DNA of 64,000 nt. Origin: Scylla paramamosain (Eukaryota; Arthropoda; Malacostraca; Decapoda; Portunidae). Within the stretch, counting starts at the first letter, position 1, and each line of letters opens with the position of its first letter. The position numbers and the translations under genes were made by a program. The DNA lies in NCBI RefSeq assembly GCF_035594125.1, contig NW_026973671.1, positions 1,381,001 to 1,445,000 of the forward strand, written 5' to 3'. The notes under the pieces are model-generated. The model made no database searches. It was not told where the DNA came from and saw only the letters and a program-made list of their open reading frames with translations. Positions 34,438 to 48,428 of this stretch are shown piece after piece.

Positions 34438-35144
34438 TAAATCTTTCCCTGTTTTTGTGTTGTGGGACCATGTTATCGCCCGTCCTTCTCTGCTTCCTGC
34501 TAATTCTTCTACTTCCTCTCCTCTGCTTCCTGCTGATTCATCCCTACAGTATGTGTTGTGTGACCATAGCATCGGTTTTCCCCCTTATAGTCCTACTAAT
34601 TCTTCCGGTTCCTTTTCACTGCTTTCTGCTAATTTTTCTCCTGCTTCTGTGTGTTTTGCCACCACCACCACCATCACCAAAAACTCCCCGACCCCTCATT
34701 ACCACCACAACCATCATACACTACCCGATCTCTCACCACCACCACTACCACCACCACCACTTAGCAGGCCGCCATTCCCGCCAGCAGCAGGCCGCACACG
34801 AGCTTCTCTCACGCAGGTAGTTCACGCCCGCCACGCCAGGCTGGAAGGATGTGAGGCGCTGCAGATCACACACACACACACACACACACAGACACACACA
34901 CACACACACACACACATCAATATTGCGATCAAACTAAAACATTAAATACATGAGGTCCTTGCTTCTTTACTGCTTTACTTCATTACTTCTATGCAATACA
35001 TCTCAGATCCAGCTTTAAAAATATTTCCTAACTAAAACCTTCACCATACAAACAAATCAAGTACAATTAAATTCCTGTTTCACAAGTATTATTTACCGAG
35101 GCAAAATCGTTGCTACCATCCCTACATCAAGCTTTATAAAATGT

Positions 35145-35180
<36 letters not shown>

Positions 35181-35538
35181 GCCACTCCCATTCCGTCATT
35201 TCATCCCGGACAGTATTCATTGTATCCTGAAGGCGACTGAGTCATTTGTGGCAGTTCCGGCAGCGTACGGGAAGCCCCTCGCCACACACAGAATTATTTT
35301 TTATATTGCATTTTTAATCAGACTTTGAACAGCAGCCGCTTTTTAACTATTCACTTCCTGATAAATGCTGAAGCTCTCCTGTCAGTTATGGGTCCGTTTT
35401 CTTTCCTTTTTCTTCTTTTTTTTCTGAGAAATGAAAAAAGCTACTTCAATTTCTTTCTTATCATTCTTTGGTCGTCTGTCTGTCTGGGTTTGTCTTTTTG
35501 TCCTTGTTCGTTTGTGTTTCTGTCTGTCTGTTTGTCTT

Positions 35539-35614
<76 letters not shown>

Positions 35615-35639
35615 GGATAAGGTACCAAACCGGTTAAGA
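33826..35639. other. Microsatellite-rich non-coding stretch
   Basis: GT 34251-34276, CT 34399-34434, CCA-type triplets near 34660-34760, CA 34868-34916 and 35147-35179, CT 35540-35612. Around 34440-34640 the sequence TTCCTGCTAATTCTTC recurs loosely. No gene seen. Confidence 0.65.
35540..35612. repeat. (CT)n microsatellite
   Basis: About 36 CT units. Confidence 0.97.
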
Positions 35640-36395
35640 ATACAGTAAGGAAGAAAAACTGTTTGGGTGTTTGTTGATGAATATTTATAAACGTCGCTGA
35701 AAAGTCTTGTGTGGAACAAAAGAAGGTACTTGTGTTAAATTAAGCTGAGATTCTGCCTCTTACAATGAAACAATAAAAAAAATAAATAAATAAATAAAGT
35801 AAATAAAACATAAGGTCAACATTATAAACGTAGCTTAGAAACTCGTGTAAAAAGTTAAGGAAGGCTTTTTTAAATTAAGCTTAAAAGTTCTTGCCTGAAT
35901 TGAGTTATTGAAATTCTCCTTCACTTTTACTCAATATGAAATTGTAGAAAAAAACAACAACTCAGGTGACAAAAATTTATGTACGTCGTTTTAGAAAGTG
36001 TTATAAGGAACGATACAAGGAGTGTTGGATGGAATTACTTGGAGTCGTGAGGTGGTTTAAAAATTCCCTTCGCTAGTTAATCTGTGCCTCGTACTTACAT
36101 AACATAGAAAAGGAAGACAGAAAAAGAGAAAGAAAAAGAGAGAGCTAATTTAGATTTATTACCATAGCAGAGGAAGCTGAATAAAAGAGTAAGGCTCGTT
36201 AAATGTCATCATGTGAAGTGGATTTTTATGTTACTTTGTATTTATGTGAAATAGTGAGACAAAAACATATCAAGAGTCTGGTGAGTGTATTAACTTTCAG
36301 AAAATAATGTGTAAAGAGAAAAGTGTTGTATATTGACACCTGTGCAGTGGTGAGGCGACTGAGGAAGCTCCTGTCACCATTGAATTTCTGCCTTC

Positions 36396-36521
36396 AACCT
36401 AACCTAACCTAACCTAACCCAACCTAACCTAACTTAACCTAACCTAACCCAACCCAACCCAACACAACCCAACCCAACCCAACCCAATCCAACCCAACTT
36501 AACCTAACCTAACCTAGCCTT
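36396..36521 (-). repeat. Interstitial telomere-like (CCTAA)n block
   Basis: About 25 pentamers of AACCT, grading in the middle into AACCC, then back to AACCT. The arthropod telomere unit is TTAGG; the CCCAA variants mark it as an old internal copy. Confidence 0.88.
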
Positions 36522-36719
36522 ACTTTAACTTAATATCGGTACGAACCAGTCAGGAAAAGTCAAGTGTGTGGTGACTTTATTAACGCTGCTTCAGAAAGTA
36601 CTGTACTATAAATATAGATCGCATGTGGTGAAATTACTCAGAATGATGAAGTGGTTGAGAAGTCTCCCCTACTAGTGAATGCCCGCCTCGCACTTACCTA
36701 ACATGAACTACTGAGACGA

Positions 36720-36762
36720 AAAATAAAGTCTAGTGATTTATAAAATCACTAGACTTTATTTT
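36720..36762. repeat. Perfect inverted repeat, 19-bp arms, 5-base loop
   Basis: Left arm 36720-36738 starts AAAATAAAGTCTAGTG; loop TATAA; right arm 36744-36762 is its exact complement. It lies within the diverged tandem array. Confidence 0.95.
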
Positions 36763-37120
36763 CCGTGTTAAAACGTAGAAAAAAGTGCAAAAACTTATGT
36801 TAAATTAAATTAGTGGGAGTGGTGTGGAGCTTAACCATTCTACGCCTCCACTGATGAATCTCCAGCACACACTTACCTCACAGAGTATTAAGAGGGAGAC
36901 AATAGCAGTGTTCATATAAGGTAACATAGAGTGTGGCATAAAAAGTCATGTTATATTTAATTATTCTGAGTAGTGAGGAGGTCAAACTTTTCACGCCTCC
37001 AGTAGTGAAGCTCCACCACACAATTGTGAAATATTAACGGGTAAAGTCTCTCTGGTGATCATATAAAGCATAATGAAACAAAGTAGTATAGAAACTCACG
37101 TTAGATTTGATTACTTTGAG

Positions 37121-37599
37121 ACGCACACACACACAATAATTCTTCCACATACTCGTACTGGCCTCTTCCTTCCACCCAACCATTCCTCTTCCACTGTTTC
37201 CATCCCCACCCAGCTATCCCCACACCCAGCCTGTCATCCTCTTGCCTAGTCATCCCTTTCTTTCCTGTCCTGCCTTATTCCCTATCCAAGTTATTCTCCA
37301 CTCTGTCCTAGCCATCTCACAACCAGCCTGCCCTACACTACCTATCCATCCCTCGCTCGCCTGACCTTCCTCAACCTCTTGTGACGTCGCAGATCTCTAG
37401 ATGGACGGTACTTGGAGCTGAATCCTGAGACGAATCATCTTGGCAGCGCGAGACTCAAGGGACGAGGCTGATATGATTGTGTGTGGCGTAAATGTACGTA
37501 TGTAGCTTACCACAAATAGTTGTATAAGTATACAGGTCTTCTGCAGTTTATTCTTCCTATATACTGATGAGTCTTGCGCACCAGATAACAATATTGCTT
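37121..37599. other. Non-coding stretch
   Basis: Pyrimidine-rich sequence with no recognisable element. Confidence 0.55.
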
Positions 37600-37755
37600 C
37601 TCCTATCGCCGTTTCCTAGAGTGAGGGGTTGGCTCCTTGTACGAGTCTTCTCCAGTTCTTTCTGTCCATTGCATCTTCCTCTGTGACTCCCATCCTTTAC
37701 AGTTCTACCACAATTTCTTCCCTCCATCTCACTCTGTCTCATTGTAAGCAGCAAT
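37600..37755 (-). pseudogene. C-terminal fragment of RTE-like LINE
   Basis: The minus strand reads EIVVEL, a stop, RMGVTEEDAMDRKNWRRLV and QGANPSL before TAG. A near relative of the fragment at 14830-15085. Confidence 0.72.
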
Positions 37756-39183
37756 GTTCCTGCGTCACCTCATCTTTGTTTTTGTGAGTCATGTTAATTA
37801 CTCACAGGTTGGTTACGAGCTGAAACGCTCGAGCTGCTTCACTGCGTCACACACTGTTCATGCTCATCTCTATCAGCGTCCACGTCTCCTTTATTGACAG
37901 CATAACTCTTATTTCCATATAAAAAAAAAAAAAAAAAACTATATTAGTATGTAAAAGTATGATACATTCGTGTGAATACAATTTCTTGGACAGATATCAC
38001 GCCGCTGCCTCTATGTATTTACAGAACAAGCCAGCGCCAAGTACACGAGTTGGGACGAAACGACACCGTGACGCAGTGGGCCTCTGGTCTCGTGGACAGT
38101 GATCTGCCGCAAGAGGAAGAATGCACGTGAGTTTTGTCCTGGCCAAGGAATTCCGGATAACGCAGGTGTTTGGGAGAGTGGATGATCAGACAGGACTGAG
38201 TAGATGCTGAGTCTCGGGAGTGAACTGTGTGGTGCAGGACTGTAGCGGTTATGCAGTCTCTTTATAACGAGAGACACATCGTGGAGGAGGCTGGCGAGTG
38301 CTCTCAACACACGTGACGGAGCGGCGCCATGGTAACTGTCACCGTGGCCAGGAAGTCTCTTGTGCTGAACACTACAATGTTGTGTTATCAAGACTGTTTA
38401 TTGGTGCAGCGCATACAGTCGGATCACTAAGCGTGTTGTAGTGATGAAACTATGGAAACTATGGCGAATGATTATTGATCGTTGGAAAAAAGCATAGGTG
38501 TGATAATAATTCGGTGCTTGAGTTACACTAACACTCCATCACTACCGCCACCACGGCCATCACCACCATCACCACCGCCATAACCACCGCCGCTATTAAG
38601 AGTAAGTACATGATTCTTGTTCTCGTTAATAGTGATAGGAAGGAAATATCTCCATTTTTCCCCCGTATGCTGTGGAAGTGCTGCCTCAACACACCGCCGC
38701 CGCCGCTGTGAGAAGTACATGATTCTTGTTCATCTTTACAGCGTTGTGTTGGTGGGTGGCTGCGGCTGCGATAGGAAGTATTGTTACACCGTTATGATAG
38801 CGCTGGTTGTGCGAGTGAGGTAACAATTCCTAGTATTAAGGAAAGGTCACATTGTTTGCTACAGAAGACCAGACGGCATGGAAGTGGGGGGGGCGGTCTT
38901 TTGATGAATAAATAAAGACCAGGAAATTATATTTTTTACACGTATCGTTAAGCTGAAGTACCATGCTTAGTAGTAATCAAATTAAACAGTATAATATCAA
39001 ATGAAAACCATAGATATACTCACCAGCACACACACCTACGGTACACTGAAGCCACAGAAAAGCTTATAAAGATACGGAAGAAGCAATGAAAAAACACAAG
39101 ACCCGGAACCCCGGCTGCACTTCGCTCCCGGCTTCACATTCCCGGCTTAAACCAGCCAAGAATTGCACTTTTTTTTAATTATT

Positions 39184-39233
<50 letters not shown>

Positions 39234-39378
39234 TGTGTGTGTACGTAGTGTGTTTTACTTCTCATACTCATTTTCAGCATTTTTTTTTCTCCTGTCGCTA
39301 AAAATTATGACCGCGCTGCCAGGGACTTTGTACTTACTCTCACCATTTTTCAGTCCAGTTCACTAATACAAGAGTAAA
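37756..39378. other. Non-coding stretch
   Basis: Poly-A at 37920-37938, CAC-type triplets at 38535-38595, GA-then-GT array at 39188-39242. A 126-codon minus-strand frame at 38011-38391 has no recognisable motif. Confidence 0.55.
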
Positions 39379-39640
39379 GCCACATTTTCTCTCTTTAATC
39401 TCTTGTAATTGTCAACACCACAAGGATCTCTATTATTTCTTATTTAAGGCACATTTTCTCTCTTTAATCTCTTGTCAACACCAGAAGGATCTCCATTATT
39501 TCTTATTTAAGCCACATTTTCTCTCTTTAATCTCTTGTCAACACCAGAAAGATCTCCATTATTTCTTATTGAAGCCACATTTTTTCTCTTTAATCTCTAG
39601 TCAGCACCAGAAGGATCTCCATTATTTCTTATTTATCTTC
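39379..39640 (+). repeat. Four-unit minisatellite, period 63-69 bp
   Basis: Units start at 39379, 39448, 39511 and 39574. Each has GCCACATTTTCTCTCTTTAA, TCTCTTGTCAACACCAGAAG and GATCTCCATTATTTCTTATT. Unit 1 is longer by six bases. Units are only a few substitutions apart, unlike the older arrays nearby. Confidence 0.92.
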
Positions 39641-40204
39641 CTATGAGTTGAATTAGTTCAGTGAAAGAATACCATGACACACCTGGAACTTTTTGTGGTT
39701 TCTGGAACTTTTTGTTTTGTTGTTTTTATGTGTAAACACGAAGGTAGTTTGGATTCTGGTTTATAATGATGGTAATAGCAGTAGTAGCAGTAGTTGTTGT
39801 TGTGGTATTAATGTTAGTAGTAGTAGTAGTAATCGCAGCAACAGCAATAGTAGCAGTGTACTTTCAATACATAACCTACTCAGCACCAGTACCAGTATAG
39901 TCCTTACCACCACCACCACCACCACCACCACCACTTCTACTATCCAGCATGTCAGTGGGCGGAGTTTTGGGGATTCACAAGGCACATAATACTCTTATAT
40001 TTTAAAACATTTTCCCAACCCCTGGCATGTCTTGTGCGGCGTAAATTATGAAACAAGAGGGTCCGCGTGCTCCCCGTCCTGCCCTGCGGCTTAGCAAGGG
40101 GGAGAGGCGGCCTCCACTTAGACTCTGTTTTGATCTGTCCCTTAAAAACTGCTTGAGTAGCAGCTGGCGGGTCCGAGGCAGGCGGCAGTAACCCAAGACG
40201 GTAC
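39641..40204. other. Non-coding stretch with trinucleotide runs
   Basis: GTA/GCA triplets at 39770-39860 and a CAC run at 39907-39935; otherwise nothing. Confidence 0.6.
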
Positions 40205-40765
40205 AAGGACACACCTGCCGGCCTGCGTTTTCTACTAAGAGATAAGGAAGAGTCGCTATGATTAAAAAACGAATTTAAAGATTGCTTATGGAGAGAAATG
40301 CGTGTGGCTGGCGTGTCATAAGCAGCGTGTGCGTTGCTTCAGTTCATGATCTCGACGTCTCACCTGGCAGGCCTCTGTGTTTTAGTCCGAGATGTAGAGG
40401 AGTCTCTGTGACCAATGAGCGAACCAAAAACATCGCTTATTCAAATCAGTGTGTGTAGCGTGTGTCAGAAGCTTTGTGTGTGTGTTGATTCTGTTCATGA
40501 CGTTGTCACACCTGCCCGGCCTGTGTCTCTGGTAAGAGATAAACTAAAATTTTGATCGCTGATGCAACAGAGGAGTGTATTAGTGTCAGAAGCAGCGTGT
40601 GTTGATTCTGTTCATGATCTCGTTGTCACACCTGCTTTGCCTCCACCATAAGAGATGACGATGACTTGCTGTGATTAATGAATTAAATGAGCTAAAGAAG
40701 ATCGCCTAGCGTGTGCCAAAGGCAACGTCTGTTGATTCTGTTCGTAATCTTGTTAGTCGGGAGCA
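40205..40765 (+). repeat. Degenerate tandem array, period about 120-150 bp
   Basis: Four units near 40211, 40358, 40506 and 40625. Blocks: CACACCTGCCGGCCTGCG, AAGAGATAAGGAAGAGTC, GTGTGTCAGAAGC and GTTGATTCTGTTCATGATCT. Confidence 0.78.
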
Positions 40766-41056
40766 GAGGCGAGGCAGGGATGAGTCTTTAGTTTATTCTG
40801 GTAGGACACACACCCACCCACTGCTGCCCTCATGAAATATGCATCGGTGTTAAAAATGCATCACATGTTGTGCTTTTCTCTCTGTCTCTCTTTGCTATTC
40901 TACATAAATGATGTCGATCTAAAAATTACTCCATTCAACGTCAAAAGTAATTATTTAAAGGATTGTTTGTTTGTTTATTCTGGACAGTAATTGTGTGCTG
41001 GTTTGGGGTCACTTTTGGCTGGGAGGGAGGGAGGACCTGAGAATGTGTGAGTTCAC

Positions 41057-41104
<48 letters not shown>

Positions 41105-41115
41105 TTTGGAGGATT

Positions 41116-41117
<2 letters not shown>

Positions 41118-41205
<88 letters not shown>
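41118..41205. repeat. (GT)n microsatellite
   Basis: About 44 GT units, shortly after a 20-unit TA array. Confidence 0.97.
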
Positions 41206-41207
<2 letters not shown>

Positions 41208-41839
41208 AGTCGTCTTGTTTTTAGTTTAAAATTTTGTAAAAAAATAAATAAATAAAAAGGGCGTAGGAGAAGAGAACGGAGGAGTAGAAAAACATGAGAG
41301 TAATGAGGTGAATAGAGATGCCATTGACCTCGACCATGCATTCTTCCCAAGCACGTGCACAGACACTCAAGACTTGACGTTTGTGTGTGCGTGTGGATGC
41401 GTGCGTGCGTGCGTATTAACCTACTTGTGTTGGCTAGATAACATCACCATGCAGGCAGCACGCACCATATGGAGTACTTTACTTAATGCCACGCAGATGA
41501 AGAGAACCGACACTCAGGAGTCCAGACAGGAGGCGACAGGGGGTGGGGAGTGACTGGCTTATGTAACGCAGGTGCTGTCTTGTGTGACGGAGGGAGAGGG
41601 AAGGGAGGTGCTGTCTTGAGTGACGAAGGGCGAGAGGAGGGAGGTAATTTTTATCGATGTGTTTTTTTCAAGGAAGTGCTGTGCTTTTGATTTTATTTGA
41701 AGTGAAGGATGAAAAGTGCACCGGAAGATTAAAATTTCAACACGAATAAAAACGTTAAAAAAATAAATAAATGAAAAATCACAGAATCACATCGGAACCA
41801 TATTTCTAAACGTTTCGACCGAATTAACTAACTCAGTGG

Positions 41840-41890
41840 TCATTGAAAACAGTCCTAATGAGAGAGCAAAGCGTTTAAGAATGGAGATCT
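41840..41890 (-). repeat. Family R, short fragment
   Basis: The minus strand reads ATTCTTAAACGCTTTGCTCT, CTCATTAGGACTGTTTTCAA, matching the head of family R. Confidence 0.65.
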
Positions 41891-42153
41891 CGCTGAACGT
41901 GACAGGTGAATCGTGACACAGGGCTGCTGAAGTGTGGGGCGGCGAGGGGTTGTCACGTCACGGTGGCTGCGGCGGGGGAGTCAGCAGCGGTCCCTCGGCG
42001 GCAGGGAATCAGTAGCAGGGCTTGCAACACTTCCTTCATAATGCACGGAGAAAATCACTGAACTGTGCTACCCATTGTGTCCATTAAACACACGAGGTGG
42101 AGGCGACAGTGGCCTGAACATTGTGTCCCGGAGCTAACGAGGAAAGTTGTGTG

Positions 42154-42260
42154 TGTAAGTAAGTAAGTAAGTAAGTAAAGGTTTATTGCCCATTTGCATA
42201 AATACATTTGAGAAAGACATGTTTACAAAAGAAGAAAGATGGCAGAGACTGTCAAGCCGA
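42154..42260 (-). mobile_element. Possible retroelement 3' end with (CTTA)n tail
   Basis: The minus strand ends GCAAATGGGCAATAAACC followed by CTTA units (AAGT on the plus strand, 42154-42177). It has AATAAA just before a tetranucleotide tail, as in some LINE 3' ends. Confidence 0.45.
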
Positions 42261-42263
42261 AGC

Positions 42264-43479
<1,216 letters not shown>

Positions 43480-44093
43480 GCATGAGAGAAAGATGACACG
43501 GAAAGTTACGTGACATTTGTTTTTCTTTTGACGACAGAGAAATGACATTGTTTTGTTTACCACACAGAACCATTGTGAAGGACACTGACAAAACTAGAAG
43601 TGTGGGAAAGAGAAGCAGCCTGGATAGTTAACATGGCATTTGAGTTATTTCAGCTCGTGACGTGACCAGCACAGAGAAGCAATACAGTTCAGATTTACCA
43701 CACAGAGAACCTTTACTGAAGCGATACTGAAAAAATATATATATATAAGTTTAAGAAAGAGATTAGAAGCAGAATTTTATGGCAGGCTTATGTTATTTCC
43801 ATCACGGAGACGAAAATTAATATACCTTACTCATTATATACAGGTTACTGTTGTGAGAAAGACGCACAAATGCAAGAAAGAGACGAGACACGGAGAACTA
43901 CGTGAGGGTTGTTTTTTTCCCCTTCACATGGCTTAGACTTGCCACTCTGGAAACCATCGTGGAAGGACAGAAAAAAATACATACGTGCAAGAAAAACAGA
44001 AGATAAAAATTACGTAAGATCTTAGTAATTACCACCACAGAAAGGCAATATAGATTAGAATTACCACACGCTCACAGAGAAAAGTCGTGAAAG

Positions 44094-44133
<40 letters not shown>

Positions 44134-44220
44134 TAAGAAAGAGATAATATGGACTTTGTTACAAGGTTCGGGGTTATCAATGTAGTTTATCTTCGCCTTC
44201 ACTGAGGAAACATAAGAGAC
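43480..44220 (+). repeat. Degenerate tandem array, period about 150 bp
   Basis: Blocks recur: GCAAGAAAGAGACGAGACAC, AATTACGTGA / AACTACGTGAG, CACAGAGAAGCAATACAGTT / CACAGAAAGGCAATATAGAT, TTTACCACACAGAG / TTACCACACGCTCACAGAG. About five diverged units; a CA array (44096-44131) sits inside. Confidence 0.7.
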
Positions 44221-44829
44221 AGACGTGTAGTGTACGTAATTGTGTAGTCACCGCCGGACCTCACCAGACATGAATAAATCTGAAGCGTACATAAAAAAAA
44301 AAAAAAAAAACGGGATAAAGGAGGATTCCATGTCTTACAATAGCAGTTCCCGGGAGATTTGGTCGGTGGGAGGAGAAAATAAGGAACTCCTGTGTGTGAC
44401 ATTGTCTTAAGATTAAACAAAGTAATGGTCCAGACAACCTGTTGGGGAGGCGGCTATGCGGGGGGAGGGGAAGGGAGTGAGGGAGTGTGATAGAGAAAGG
44501 AAAACATTGCGAGGGAAGGGTAAGGAAATGTGACAGGGAAGGGAAACACAGAGTGGTGTTTGTGTCTCGCAGCGTCATGATTGGATGCGTGTAGGAAGAG
44601 TGGCGGTGGTGTTAGAATTATGATTGTGTTGCTGATGTTGGTGTTGATGGTGGTGCTAATGAGTGTGTTAAGGGTTGTTATGTTGTGGTATTGATGGCAG
44701 TAGTGGTGATTATGATAGTGTTATGCTTGTTATTATAACGTGTGGTAGTGGTGGTGGTGATGGTGGTATAATAATAATAATATTAATAATAATGATAATG
44801 ATAATAATGATACTACTAATAATAATAAT

Positions 44830-44891
<62 letters not shown>

Positions 44892-45654
44892 CAACAGCAG
44901 CAACAACACTGGTAGCAGCAAAAGAATATTATAAGAACTAATAGTAATGTAACTTCCTAACATGGTCACCCTTCACCTAATTAGCACCAGTGAGTCTGTC
45001 AGGCCGCCAGGAGTCAGTCCCCACAGCACGCGTCACTGGCCCCCTGTACCGGCTGGCGTGCCCTGTGATCCACACACCTACTGTGTCCCCCTCTCAGGTT
45101 CCCTTCAAGAGTGTGTTAGGCCTCGTTAGCCTCCTCACTGCCTCTCTCCAGCGCTCTACGAAGGTTGTATCTGCTATGGGGCCTGTGTTACATGCTACCC
45201 TTACCTCTATTACCTCTGCCTTGTCCCTCTCCTCTACACAGGGGTTGATAGACACCGGCAGGGTGAAGAGGGGCAGTTATGAACGGGTCTGTCTTATTAA
45301 GCAGTGAAGGGATTGGCTGGATTAGTAGCGGGTAGCAGTGAGCGGAGTTAATTGTGTGTAAAGCCAATTGAGGGATAGATCAGAGGCACGTGGAGTGGGG
45401 CCGCTGTGGTGTGGGTGTTATGCATCGTTAGTGGTATTACTGTCTTGAAAGGCCAACTGAGCACCTCTTGCCCCGACGCGTCTGGACTGAGGCGGACGTG
45501 AATGGCTGCAGGTGATGGCTGGTGCTGTAATCCCTGGCGTGGACTGGCTACACGTGCCTGAACTCAGGTTATGCTTGTGTGGGAAGACTTGGAGACTGAG
45601 GCGTAGTTTGGAATTGTGACCTGTTGACTGTTGTTTTGGCTTCTTAAGCTCTTA
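44221..45654. other. Non-coding stretch
   Basis: Poly-A at 44293-44310 and ATA triplets at 44768-44888. A 105-codon plus-strand frame at 44990-45307 shows no recognisable domain. Confidence 0.55.
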
Positions 45655-45965
45655 GGTTCATAGTATAATTTCCAAATATGTAGTGAGGTTACAGGGATTT
45701 TTCCAAATAGTTATACTTCGTTGTTTATGTAGTGCCTCTGAAATAATGAGTTCTGGTGTGTGCAGTTTTATAGTCTTTTCCTAATAATTATTTTGCTCTG
45801 TACGTTTTTGTAAAGCCTGGAAAAAAGGAAGTTCTGCTGTGTATTTTTATAGGGTCCCTGGGATAGCCGTTATGCTGTATGCTTTTATTGTCTTCAAATA
45901 TGATTTCTCCTGTGTGCATTTCTGTAAGGTCTCTGAAATAGCACATTGCGTCAGGGTTGTGTCCC
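45655..45965 (+). repeat. Degenerate short tandem array, period about 50-65 bp
   Basis: Units combine TTCTGGTGTGTGCAGTTTTA / TTCTGCTGTGTATTTTTATA / TATGCTGTATGCTTTTATTG / CTCCTGTGTGCATTTCTGTA with GTGCCTCTGAAATAATG / GGTCTCTGAAATAGC. About five to six diverged units. Confidence 0.7.
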
Positions 45966-46254
45966 AGGTGACGTCTGGCCAGCACAGGAGCAGATGGCAA
46001 GAGACGGAACGCTGGATTTCTTGTCAATGGTTTGTTTCCTTTGGGCGACAGCGGATCAGTTCACCTTCCCCTCCAGTAACGGATCACTGTGTACCTCTGC
46101 TAATGGCTTCTCCTCTCCCTCCGAGCTGCGTCTTCCAGTTGTCACCACCTGGGTTTCATTTGTCACCATCCTTAACCATCCTTAACTATCCCAAACTTCT
46201 CTATTTTCCGCCACTTTCTTTACACACACACTCACACACACACATACACACACA

Positions 46255-46329
<75 letters not shown>

Positions 46330-47749
46330 ACTTCATTAGAAAAGTAATTGCATCTAGGAACAGAAAAGTCATGGTCAGTCCTGTGATTCAGCAATATTTC
46401 TAACACAGTGATGGTTATTGGTATGTTATATTATGAAGAAGATCTCAAGGGAACTGACGATTATCAAGTATACAGTTAAGACACTTCAAATTTTGGATGA
46501 TACATTGTTTTTATATTTTACCCTATAGGAGTCATAACTTTTGTCCTTCTTACACACTTCATAAAAATATGCTAGAAAGAGTAATATATTGTTGGATGTC
46601 TTGGTGCGCTTCCCTTCACGGTTGTGTAATGATGTCCTCTCATCCAGGGAGTTGCTCATCCTGTCATTAACCTCTTTAATCTCTCCTCGAGGCTCCTCTG
46701 CTTAACCTCAATAACCTCGCCTCCGTGGATGTGCTGTGACGAGTTTTCCGCCTCGTATTAAAAAGGTTCTCATTATCGTATATTTGAAAGCCTTACGCAA
46801 CACATTACTGACGTGTTTTCTCTTTGTACTATTGAGGCTTTTCCACTTTTCTTTACTTTATCTCCATTCGCCTTGATTTTCGTTATTTATCAAGATTCGC
46901 GGGACTTCTGATTTCGCTTTTCATTTCGTTCTTGCCTAAGAAAAATAAAATTGATATAATTTGTCAGACTCTACGCAGATACTTTAGTTTTGTCTTATTT
47001 GTTTCAACAGTTTTCCTCCCAGTGCCTTTGTTCCAGACAGCTGTGTGATAATTGTGACTAGTTTCATCAATATTTCCCATCTGGATAACCTTGCACTCCA
47101 CCACTCCTTCCCGGCATGTCAGTCAAATACTTCACGGGAAGGCAATGCACAAATGCACTCTGCTCTGCTTCTACCCCGGAACACTAAATTTGTTGTTTGT
47201 GCGGCAGAGCAAAAACACAGATGTCTATTTACATTAAAAGTTTGCCTCGTTGCTCCTCGCCAAAAATAGAAAATATTTTAACATAATGGAATTTCTGTTA
47301 CATGTCGCATAAGAAATAACATTTTTGAATTTCTTATTCTTTTCATCCATCTTGAAAACATAAGAAATCAATGAGTTAATATTATCATTGCATAATATTA
47401 AGAAAAATAAGTTGGCAGAGAAAAGGTCCCTTGAAAGGTTTAACAGCGCAACATAAAGTAAGGAGCCTGCAAAAGGTCAGTCAGTCCACACAAGGCAGCT
47501 CTTGAGCACTTAATAAAGCTTACCACCTGCAATATTCATCCAGGAATTCATCTGACATCTTAAAGAAATCTAATGTCTATGGACTTTGCTGCACGACACT
47601 ATTTGTAGACAGTTCCTTACAACTTCCTTTATTTTGTTATGGTCTCATGCTCTTATATCAGAATTGTGCACCAGCTTTAAGACCATATTCGTAAACACCC
47701 TTGCCAGCGTCCTGACTACTTCCAGACGTCTCCACCTGAAGTATCACGG
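45966..47749. other. Non-coding stretch
   Basis: CA array 46223-46256 running into a CT array 46257-46326; afterwards about 1.4 kb of AT-rich sequence without recognisable features. Confidence 0.6.
46223..46326. repeat. Compound (CA)n(CT)n microsatellite
   Basis: An interrupted CA tract changes directly into 35 CT units. Confidence 0.96.
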
Positions 47750-47830
47750 ATCTTTAAGGATGTTTTCATGGTTGTAGTGGCAGACTGACTAGCTCCCTAC
47801 ATTGTTAACAAGAAAAGCTCTCTGGAGAAC
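47750..47830 (-). repeat. Family R, partial copy
   Basis: The minus strand reads CAGAGATGACTGGCCAGGTT, CTTGTTAACAATGTAGGG, AGTCAGTCTGCCACTACAAC and CATGAAAACATCC. Same block order as copy 1 with small insertions. Confidence 0.65.
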
Positions 47831-48304
47831 CTGGCCAGTCATCTCTGAATACTGACTTTACTACCACAAGTGCTTCATGGATCTCCCCACCTTCGCAGTC
47901 TGGGTGTTGTGGATATGTAATGTACCGTACCATGTTTCATTTTGTACCTCCATTTATTGTACGCTTGACAACCCTGTAATCCTCAGTCTGGCTGGTGCTT
48001 CCGAGGTAGTTACGCGCTCAGGGTCTGCCACGGCATTGTTCCTTTGTTCCTGGCCTTAATATAGAAACCACAGTCTGCACGTGTTTCTGTAAAGAATCTA
48101 CAACTTACTGGCTGTCCTGTTCCGACACCTACCCCACTGTGTATCCGCTCATTCCTTCCTTACACTTGTGCTTGAATGGGGCAGGTAATTGCTGCTGCTC
48201 AGTCTGTAGGGATGTGCTTCACTTCCTCTCTCCAAATACACGAACATCTGTCAGGCAAATTGTACCTACCTCTTATTCTCAGGTTTCGGAATATCTACTC
48301 TAGT

Positions 48305-48428
<124 letters not shown>

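Larger units (their letters stand above)
35640..37120 (+). repeat. Long degenerate tandem array, period roughly 150-190 bp
   Basis: Recurring blocks: CTTATGTTAAATTAAATTA / CATGTTATATTTAATTATTC / CACGTTAGATTTGATTAC; GTGAGGTGGTTTAAAAATTC / GTGAGGAGGTCAAACTTTTC; CTCGCACTTACCTAACATGA / CACACTTACCTCACAGAG; and ATATAAACGTAGC-like pieces. Roughly seven units, all strongly diverged. It contains the CCTAA block and the perfect hairpin. No coding capacity. Confidence 0.7.
40766..42153. other. Microsatellite-rich non-coding stretch
   Basis: TA array 41060-41099 and GT array 41118-41205. A partial family R copy is listed separately. No gene seen. Confidence 0.65.

Noticed and set aside
34383..34945. 145- and 162-codon plus-strand proteins
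   Set aside because: They overlap in two frames across CT, CCA and CA arrays and show no domain.
45839..46339. 166-codon plus-strand protein
   Set aside because: Begins in a degenerate tandem array and ends in a CA/CT array; composition-driven.
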